Origin: Astropecten irregularis
Taxonomy: Eukaryota; Echinodermata; Asteroidea; Paxillosida; Astropectinidae
Direction of reading: 5' to 3'
Length of the DNA stretch: 64,000 nt
Assembly: GCA_963971285.1 (NCBI GenBank)
Contig: OZ020258.1
Coordinates: 12,172,614-12,236,613, forward strand
A program made the position numbers and the translations under genes. The notes beneath the pieces are model-generated. The model did no database searches. It was not told the DNA's origin and saw nothing but the letters and a program-made list of their open reading frames with translations. Every line of letters starts with the position of its first letter. Position 1 is the first letter of the stretch. Below, piece by piece: positions 56,302 through 64,000 of this stretch.

Positions 56302-57335
56302 AAACTAATCTGTGAATTTTTCATCAAGACCGGTGTTGAAGTTGTTCAGAAAACCGCTTTCAACGAAGCCGTGTTCGGTTAGAGTACTTTCGTACTTGTT
56401 CGTTTGCACGCTTTATATTACATTATATATTACATTGTATTACCAATTTTATTTGACGATTTCCCTTATAGCGATATCAGCAGAAGTTGATTTTTGGCGG
56501 TTTTCCAAATTTTGCTCGTATAAGTGATATAGCATTTCAAGAGGCACCCTTTTTCACAATAACATAGTTTCAACTTTCAAGAATCGACGTCATGAGCGAT
56601 CACTCTTCCCTTCCAAGACCGAAGCCAAAGAATACTTTTCATCCTCGGAAATGTTTCTACATATAATAGGGCCAAGTAGTAGGCCTTACTCGACAAACGT
56701 TTTGTTTTGTTTCTAATGACCTGACAAATCCGTTTCCACTCTCGCAAAACCGGTACATGTACTTAATTCCTTTGATATTAATTAATTAAAGGTACTATCA
56801 TACTTTTCACATTTACCTATAGGCCTAACTCACAGCAGTTACAGGGTATAAAGATGGTGATGGTAGAAACACACCGTTAACATTTTTCTGACAGAAATGC
56901 TGTATTTATACAGAAAAGCTACACAACCAAAAACCAAAAACACTTTTGATCTCGGGGAGATCATTATTATTATTATTATTATTTTTATTTTGGTTTATTT
57001 TTTTTACTCTCGTGGCCAAGGGCCAAATTGCGGTAAAAATTACAATAATAAAGATTGAAGAAATTTAAGATTTCAAAAGGAAAAAGACTTAAAATAAATA
57101 ATAACAGCAATTTACAAATGAAACAGATGATGAAAAAAAGGAAAATTGTACAAGGGACATAAAAAGGCAAAAGCAACATCTGGTTAAGACTAGATACTAA
57201 ATACAATAACCTACACATGTAAAACACTGGTAAAAAAATGCTTAAACTGGAAAACACAATACAAACACATAAAAACACAGTGGAGTGATTGCCTACAAAA
57301 TAAAACCAGTTAAAATACATATGAAGATGGCCATG

Positions 57336-57951
57336 CTAAGACTGAGACTGACTATTTAATAAGTTAATGAAATATGGGATAGGACTGTTTTTGAAACGAG
57401 AAGTCCTGATACGCAGCTGGGAAATATTACGGGCATTTCGCAGATTACGAGAGTGTTTCTCGTATCTTGTTGGGGGTAGAAGATCAACCAAGCATGCAGA
57501 TTTAGAGAGTTTTTTGGCAAACAACTGGCAGTGGTCTTCTCTTCTACCTGACAGGGTTTCAAGATTACAAATGGTAAGGGCATCCTCATAGGAGATGAAC
57601 TTATAACCTAACATTATACGGCAGGCTCGACGCTGCATGCAGTTGTTCTAATTGATAAGATTGTTGCATAGTAAGGGAGGAATGCCACACCACATCTGCA
57701 TATTCAACTAGTGGACGAATATAACCTTTATATACAGTTATAAGTTCAGTTAATGTGAGGCCAAACTTTTTAAGTAAACGAAGCATATACAATTTACGGT
57801 TGATTTTGATAGAAGTCTCTAAGATGTTTTTGTTCCACTGAAGATCATTCTGTATCCAAACACCAAGAATTTTTGCTTGGTTGACATAATGGAGGGGAGT
57901 TTCGTTAATTTTAAGAACAACAGGAGTGGGAACTTCATGTTTATAACACAC
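57336..57951 (-). pseudogene. C-terminal part of the LINE ORF2 in two frames
   Basis: 57951-57640 continues the thumb and connection region of the LINE protein (ETPLHYVNQAKILGVWI, then YKGYIRPLVEYADVVW). A 4-bp TGCA duplication near 57640 shifts the frame to 57638-57336, which gives RRACRIMLGYKFISYEDAL and the conserved C terminus with DLLP and SPIPY. Both are decayed pieces of one gene. Confidence 0.8.
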
Positions 57952-58610
57952 TTGAAGAGCCTGACACTTAATTGGGTAATTGGGTTTAAAGAAAGCTTAT
58001 TATCCTCAGTCCATTGACAAAATTGGTCAAGGATGACTTGAAGCTGGCTTCTACGTGAGTAGGAACGGTTTTCAGCTATTGTTAAATCATCAACATATTT
58101 CCAACACTTCATACTATTAGGCACATCATCTACAGCATCATTAATGATAGCCTGAAAACCAATAGGGCCTAACTTAGTACCTTGTGGTAGTCCACCACTA
58201 AGTGTTTTATATTTTGACAGAGTCTGGTTATAACGAACGCACTGCATCCGACCACTAAGAAAGTCGCACAACCAAGGCACAATAGAACTGCGGACTCCCA
58301 ATTGAATGAACTTTTCAATCATAAGTTGATGATCCACCCTGTCAAATGCTTTGGAAAAGTCCGTCAGGACCACCGTTCCAATATTGCCGGCCTTATCAGC
58401 ACCCTGATGCAGAAAATTGAGTAGGCTAACCAGATAATGTGCAGTGCTTACCCCTTTAACATTACCAAACTGACGGGGGTCAATTTTATCCCTAATGTCT
58501 TCCAAAACCCACCCTGCAATGAAACCTTCTGCAATTTTGGCAAAACAATCAGTAAGAGAGATAGGTCGCAATTTATCAGCACTTGGAGGATTAGTCTTAG
58601 GTAAAGGCAC
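57819..58610 (-). pseudogene. Reverse transcriptase fragment of the LINE ORF2
   Basis: A 263-codon frame with the ordered RT motifs TDFSKAFDRVDH, GGLPQGTKLGP and YVDD, copying RNA to DNA at the target site in live relatives. The true product changes frame near 57970 at an 8-bp tandem duplication (CCCAATTA twice); after that point the last 40 or so residues of this frame are out of phase. The 5' end is cut at 58615. Confidence 0.85.
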
Positions 58611-59023
58611 AGATCAAGGAAAGAGTAAAACCAGTGACCAAAGATCGAAAATAAAAGAGAAAAGACTTAAGAAATACTGTGGCCGTTTTCATGAAATTTT
58701 TACAGATGACTGTTACTGTACCTTCCTTGATATTTTTTGCACATGAATCTGTATTTAATGAATATTAACTGATTTTGGTCGGGAAATAGATAATATGCAA
58801 ATTGGGCTTGCCTTTCACCTGTATCTGTGTACCTGTAAAAATGTGTATTTCTCTTTGACAAAAACCAAAGTATGCTATTACATGTACCTTTAAAACATTG
58901 AGGGTCTCATGTGAACATTTCAATGGCCCGAAGAGTTAGACAAGCCTTAATTGGGTTCCTCGGACCACAACTTAACATTGACTATATTCTAGAACCAGAC
59001 CGGCAAAATGCAGAGTAATGACT

Positions 59024-59660
59024 CAAGTCAATGACTCGGCTCGAGTCCGACTCGAGTCATATTTTTTGACGACTCGACTTGACTCGAGTCCCGAAGGCTA
59101 AATGACTCGACTCGAATCGACTCGACTACACACTTTGACTCAACTCGACATTCTTGGCGTAATGACTCAACTCGACTTGAGTCCCGAAGGCTCAATGACT
59201 CGACTCGACTACACACTGTAAAGGCCTTTTCACACATCCAAAATCTCGGGGTTGGAACCGGATCGAACACCGAGATTTTTTCCAACCCTTTTCACACTTG
59301 AACATTTTCAATCCCGAGCCGACCTGGGTAGGATGGCCTTGCCAGATCAAAATCAACCCTGGTAGGGAGCAGGGTTGAAAATCTCAAACCGGTTCCAAAC
59401 TGCATTTTGCACGGTGTGATCTGTGTTGTATGAGCCGGTTCACCATAAACGTAGTGTGAATGTTGCATCTCTTTGATCCGGTTCAAAAACTTGCCGGGCT
59501 GAACCGGGGTGGATCCGGGTTGGTTTCAACACGGATCGAAAAGGAGATAGTGTGACTCGACTTGACATTCTTGACGCAATGACTGGACTCGACTCGAGTT
59601 ACGCCTTTAAAATGACTCGACTCGACTCGAGTCACAAAAACAGTGACTCGTTACAACTCT
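59024..59660. repeat. GACTCGAGTC palindromic repeat split by another element
   Basis: 59024-59215 and 59556-59660 are dense in ACTCGACTCGAGTCA and its complement, and can fold extensively. The central 59222-59555 (AAAGGCCTTTTCACACATCC, repeated AACCGG(A/T)TC) looks like a separate insertion, but its right terminus is not clean. Confidence 0.55.
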
Positions 59661-60341
59661 GGCAAAATGTGATACTAGTTTTGAGAACCAGACCTGTAAT
59701 GTTATGTGTATTGAGCATTCATGATATGAATAAAACATTATGTCTCTCGTTTTGACAACAATAACAAATTGTTACTAGGTAAGTCGAAATTATCAATATA
59801 GGCCTTGTCTATATACTATAGCCATTATTATGGCCTTTGTACCTTAACAAGGCTTGTACGTGTTCAGACACAGTACTATTCTCTTACAATCTTTGATAAG
59901 CTTTTTTTAATCTGACAAATTAACATGCGTGCCACGCATGATCGCAAGGCTGAAATACGGACCCGTTCTCTATCTTCAAAATAATAATATTGATGATAAT
60001 AGTACAAATATGGTAGTATTAATAGAACAGAAATATGGGTTGAATCCGGGTATGCGTGCTTGACTTATTTACGTCATATTTACCTAATTCGTACAGCTGC
60101 ATAGCCTATTTGTTGTACTCATGATTGCCTTATATGGAGAAAAAAAACCTTTTTATCGATAAAAAATGAACAAAAAAAAGCACGGGAGGAATTGATAACA
60201 TATTTTCTGTATAGAGGAGGGAAATTTGGCAGCGGTTGGAATTTAGTAATCATATTGCAATTATGTGATATAAATTCATAGTTCACTTATGAATTTCATA
60301 ATATTATGGGAATCGTCTGCTGCTGTGCATTTCGCAACAAG
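59661..60341. other. No gene recognised
   Basis: AT-rich; nothing identified. Confidence 0.4.
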
Positions 60342-60590
60342 AGGCCAATTTCACGGCCCTGCTTAGCATTAAAAAAAAATGCTAACCATGAAATGTCTGT
60401 CTTAATAAAAACAGGATTAGAAACCAAATGTCCATGTGTTGTGTAGGCCTATCACTTCTGTTTGTTCTTCGGCTGTTTTTCGCTGACCATGAATATCAAA
60501 TTGGTTTTTAATGGTTTGTTTTATTGGGCGAAACATTTTTTTCTTTTGCTGAGCATTTTTTTGTGCTTAGCAGCTTCATGAAATTGGCCA
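60342..60590. mobile_element. Family D hairpin MITE, copy 3
   Basis: GGCCAATTTCACGGCCCTGC to GCAGCTTCATGAAATTGGCC. Confidence 0.68.
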
Positions 60591-60661
60591 CAGTTTACCG
60601 ATCCCAAACGAATCCACACACGTTATATCAATTATGGATAAAAAAAAATTTGATTCTTTTT

Positions 60662-61200
60662 AAAGGCACTGTCATACTTTGGTAGCATACCGAAACAGAA
60701 ATCTTCACAGATTTACCTATAACTTACAGGGTATAAAGATATGGTGATGGTAGAAACATATACCGTTAGGGCCTAAATGTAGTATAATTATACTTTGGTA
60801 AGAAACCAAAACAGAAATGTGCACAGATTTACATGTAACTTACAGAGTATGAAGATGGTGCTGGTAGAAACATACCGTTAAATTTGTTCCGCATGAAATG
60901 GTGTATTTATCCAGAAATGAGTAAAACAACGACCGAAAATCTTTTTGATCTTTTAAAAGGATCAAAAATAAAAGAGAAAAGACTTAAGAAACACTGTTGC
61001 CGTTTTCCACTGTTTTCTCAAAAAGTGGGCACCGTATGGGACTGAAATTTTCACAGATGACTATTACTGTATCGTCCTTGATATTTTTGTCAATGAATCT
61101 GTATTTCTTTGACAAAAACCAATGTATGATATTACCTTTAAACTGTTGCCGCATGAAATGCTGTATTAAAAAAAAACAATTTTGATCTTCTGAAGATCAA
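60662..61200 (+). mobile_element. Family A MITE, copy 15, carrying a second family A MITE
   Basis: The outer copy (GCATACCGAAACAG subfamily) runs 60662-60770 up to CATATACCGTTA and resumes at about 61140 as TAAACTGTTGCCGCATG, through GATCTTCTGAAGATC. Between them is the inner copy. Confidence 0.78.
60778..61139 (+). mobile_element. Family A MITE, copy 16, nested
   Basis: GGTAAGAAACCAAAACAG subfamily, ending ATGTATGATATTACC. The outer copy breaks at TTA/TAA, which fits insertion at TA. Confidence 0.8.
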
Positions 61201-62408
61201 GAATTGGTTTAAAAGATATTTTCTTTGGTCCAGTATAGGTTCTCCTTGATCTTCCCCTAACTCGAGTTCCATCAGTTTTTTTCCAGTGATGGCAACCTCC
61301 TGTTTAAGGATTCTTCCTCGTAAAATTGCCGAAGAACGGCGATAATGACACCAAAAACGGTTGCATGTAAGTTCTTTATAGATTAAGTTCATGCATGTTT
61401 CTTAGTGAACTTGAACCCAAAAGTAACCATCTTACTTTCAGATTTGATCTCTTTCTTTATCTGAGCATCCTACCCAAGTTAAGACTTTGGATGCGGTGCC
61501 AAGAAAAACAAGCAAGACGCACTCTCTTGCCAAGAACAGAGAGGAAATGACATCATGGTATTTCCTAATTAGATTTGCCAAAATGTTCACGCTTTGCAAA
61601 GATAACAGATGCCTTCGTTGGTAAGACTTGGGCCTGGTATAATACTGCTTGATGGCCCGGGGTGATGGAGTCAGGGGTGGGGCTCTTTGATTCGACATGG
61701 TTATTAACTTCGGAGGTCGTCTCAAGATGTGCAAGTCATTCCATAGTTGGATCAAAAATGAAATACATTACCCTCAGCTGTCTTGGATTCTTGGAACCAG
61801 GCGAAATCCTGGCACAGTCATCTAAGGGTGGGCCAATTTTGTCAGTCAGACCGTGGACGGTGCCAACTTCTTCCTAAACTCATCACGATTTATGCTTTAG
61901 TCAATAAAAATAATGCAAGGTCAAAAGGCCAGCTCAGTTTTGGTAAACTAGATGACCGGTCAAAGCGATTAGTTTAATAATTATTGTCCTTTGATAGGCT
62001 CAATCAATTTGACTCTATTCCAACACCGCTCAAGTGTGACATCAATCTTAATTGCTAAGCAAAGTATGATCATGTCACAATACAAATCAATATGGTGATA
62101 CTGACAACTCATCTTAAGATCAATCTTAGTGTTTGGTGAAATCAATCCCATATCTATACCTATGGTCATGTATTGGACAAAATGGCAGCCACAGTAGTGG
62201 AATGGAACGAAGAGAATGATGATAATTGTTACTATAGACCTTTCTTTGGTTTACAAACATTGCGCCCCTGATGACAACGTCTGATGCCAATGAAAAAAAA
62301 AATCAGCCAATTTGAAATTGGAATCTTTCTTTGTTTTTTTCATCGGATTTACATAACTTCAATTACAGTACAGCTACCTTTTGTTTCCCTTTGTGTTTTG
62401 GGGCCCTT
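61201..62408. other. No gene recognised
   Basis: Frames of 60-105 codons lie here without motifs or convincing splice sites. Confidence 0.4.
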
Positions 62409-62787
62409 AAAGGTAATATATGGCTTTGATTTTTGTCAACTCGGAAATTATACGTATTCATGGGAAAAAATATCAATGAAGGTAGATACAGTAACAGTCA
62501 TCTGTGAAAATTTCAGTTCCATACGGTGCCCTTTTTTTTTAGAAAACAATGAAAAACGGCCACAGTATTTCTTAAGTCTTTTCTCTTTTACTTTTGATCT
62601 TTAAAAGATCAAACATAATGTTGGTCACTATAGTTTGACTCTTTTCTGGATAAATACAGCATTTCAGGCAGAAATATTTGTACGGTATGTTTCCACCATC
62701 ACCATCTTTATACCCTGTATTAAGTTATAGCTAAATCCGTGAAGATTTCTGTTTCGGTATGCTACCAAAGTATGATACTACCTTTAA
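62409..62787 (-). mobile_element. Family A MITE, copy 17, complete
   Basis: AAAGGTAATATATGGCTTTG at the left and GCTACCAAAGTATGATAC then TACCTTTAA at the right. GCATACCGAAACAG subfamily. Confidence 0.8.
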
Positions 62788-62989
62788 ACTAAAGTGACAC
62801 CCTGATGAGCACGTGCCCCATTGAAACTTCCTTCCTCACCTATAGATAGGACTCTGCAACGGAGCTTATCTCTATTATGTTGGTGGTGTCACAAAATTGT
62901 TAATTATCTGTCTTTGTTTGCTCTGGTTAGATGTTTCCATAATAGCTGGGGGCCATCTTGATGGGCGCGAAGCAACCAATGTCAATCCA

Positions 62990-63345
62990 CTCAGCTGAAG
63001 TAGACTGGTTGGCGTGGGTGGCCCCTAGTCATGGCCATGTCCAAGGGGGTGGTCGGGTTATAACCTATAGCAAACAGCTAGTGGTCGCTGGTTCGAACCC
63101 GTTCCTTGATCTTAAATGTTATTTTAGCTCCATGGCTAAATCATGTATATGTCTATTCGGCGTAGTATAGTATTTAGGCCTAGTAATGTCACATGTATTT
63201 TCCAATCCGTGAAAAGAAATCTGAAAAAAAAACTGTATTATAAACTGGGAACGGGTTCGAACCAGCGACCACTAGGCTTTATCATTGACCTAGGAAGCTA
63301 GCTATAGCTCCATGATTTAGCCAATGCTTGCTCGGTCACCATGAA
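62990..63345. repeat. Inverted tRNA-like repeat pair
   Basis: CTAGTGGTCGCTGGTTCGAA at 63079 and its complement TTCGAACCAGCGACCACTAG at 63256 form a 28-bp perfect inverted repeat that includes a box-B-like GGTTCGAACCC. CATGGCTAAATCATG and CATGATTTAGCCAATG extend it. Probably a SINE copied head to head. Confidence 0.6.
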
Positions 63346-63550
63346 TATATCCCCTCCAGGCCACTCTTTCCAACATGGCAGTCCTTATCTCTTCAATATT
63401 GTACATGCAAATACCAATGTCCCTCTTCAGTTTGCTGATGTAGTTTGTCTACTTTCTACACGTACCACACGATTTCTTGTTCATTAGCGTGCACTCAGTT
63501 CCCAAAGAATTACATGTACTTTAGGCCTTAGTTACTTGCTAGCAGTTATG

Positions 63551-63683
63551 GGGTCGATTTCACCAAACTCATCGTAACTTATATCAATCGTAGGACTTAT
63601 GATACATTGTAGCCCCTGGTAGGAAGGATACGATGGACATCTCGAGTTATGATCGATCGCAGGGCTTCGTGAAATCGACCCCT
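63551..63683. repeat. Family B hairpin element, copy 5
   Basis: GGGTCGATTTCACCAAACTC ... TTCGTGAAATCGACCCC with GTTATGATCGATCGCAG inside. Confidence 0.72.
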
Positions 63684-63944
63684 GGACGACGAATGCTGTG
63701 TCCTGCTAATTTTCAACCGTCTGTCTCGTATAATTATAGTAATTATCTGACAGTTTTGGCGATGCTGCATAAAGATAATTTTTTCTACTATACAGAAAAC
63801 AATTATGTATAAATGACATGTATTATAATCTATCCGGCTTTACTTTGAATTGTGTTTATTAACGATATACAGTTGACTTTTTCACCAAATTAATCGTATA
63901 ACCAACAGTTTACTGCAACATTTTTCAGTGCGGCATCCTGAATA

Positions 63945-64000
63945 CCACAATACACCACAGTGTGTTTTGGGTGGTAATGCGTGGTTTATGAGTTCCCCTG
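63945..64000. repeat. End of a TACCACA-type repeat, cut by the window
   Basis: Inverse match to 3205-3270: ATGCGTGGTTTATGAGTTCC corresponds to GACTTGATCATAAACCACA. Confidence 0.45.

Larger units (their letters stand above)
56963..58615 (-). mobile_element. 5'-truncated non-LTR retrotransposon (LINE) with reverse transcriptase, frameshifted
   Basis: Minus-strand frames 58610-57960, 57951-57640 and 57638-57336 are consecutive pieces of one ORF2. The first has the reverse transcriptase palm and fingers: LRPISLTDCFAKIAE, LTDFSKAFDRVDH, GGLPQGTKLGP and the catalytic KYVDDLTI. The second has AKILGVWIQNDLQWN; the third has RRACRIMLGY and ends at SPIPYFINLLNSQSQS. The style fits the Jockey/CR1 side of the LINEs. 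The apurinic endonuclease is missing. An 8-bp tandem duplication near 57970 and a 4-bp duplication near 57640 break the frame, so it is dead. The element ends in an (AAT)n tail at 56963-56985 and sits inside a family A MITE. Confidence 0.88.
56788..58892 (+). mobile_element. Family A MITE, copy 14, split by the LINE
   Basis: The left part 56788-56962 starts AAGGTACTATCATACTTTT and has a centre GATCTCGGGGAGATC. The right part 58616-58892 ends CCAAAGTATGCTATTACATG. AGATCA occurs on both sides of the LINE as a possible target duplication. The right part carries an extra 90 bp shared with 33400-33470. Confidence 0.7.

Noticed and set aside
57367-57591. Plus-strand frame opposite the LINE
   Set aside because: Shadow of the reverse transcriptase C terminus on the other strand.
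62804-62840. Second hammerhead-like motif (CTGATGA ... GAAAC)
   Set aside because: The bases between the two cores cannot form helix II next to GAAA, and no helix I partner follows.

Overview
This is animal (metazoan) genomic DNA: AT-rich, intron-bearing and crowded with transposable elements. The mix of tRNA-derived SINEs, many small DNA transposons, a DIRS-like element and non-LTR retrotransposon fragments suggests a marine deuterostome invertebrate such as an echinoderm or a relative. That placement is an inference from style, not from a diagnostic gene. No ribosomal RNA gene, CRISPR array or bacterial feature was seen.

The host genes are two paralogues of the SLC16 (monocarboxylate-transporter-like) branch of the major facilitator superfamily, both on the minus strand. 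Gene B is complete: six coding exons between 48584 and 37750 give a 503-residue protein, and every intron has GT/AG borders. Gene A begins at 29073; four coding exons (404 codons plus one base) lie at 29073-28767, 25654-25361, 24418-24033 and 6468-6243, and the remaining exons lie beyond position 1. The first four coding exons of the two genes share the same intron phases (1, 1, 0, 1), and exon 4 is exactly 226 bp in both, so they arose by duplication. Intron 3 of gene A is about 17.6 kb and is nearly all mobile DNA.

Layout, left to right. 1-6240 holds short inverted-repeat elements, one SINE and a 25-bp tandem array, followed by exon 4 of gene A. 7577-11110 is a CACTG-ended element with GGTGTTAA subterminal repeats. 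11155-14411 is a very large fold-back element split by insertions, one of which carries a LINE end. 14740-24000 contains SINEs, small MITEs, TIR elements, a 17-bp tandem array, tandem tRNA-headed 311-bp units and a palindrome-rich minisatellite. 24033-29073 holds exons 3, 2 and 1 of gene A. 29074-37749 is intergenic with nested elements. 37750-48584 is gene B; its intron 4 carries a hammerhead-ribozyme-like motif in the sense direction, and its upstream flank has a CRE palindrome and CCAAT boxes. 50119-56301 has the terminal architecture of a DIRS-type tyrosine-recombinase retrotransposon (inverted terminal repeats plus an internal complementary region) but no coding domain that I recognise. 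56788-58892 is a MITE broken by a 5'-truncated, frameshifted LINE with reverse transcriptase. 58900-64000 holds further MITEs and inverted tRNA-like sequences.

The commonest repeat is a roughly 340-bp MITE, called family A here, with ends AAGGTAGTATCATACTTTGG and a GATC-centred palindrome. It occurs at least 16 times and has acted as a landing site for other elements four times.
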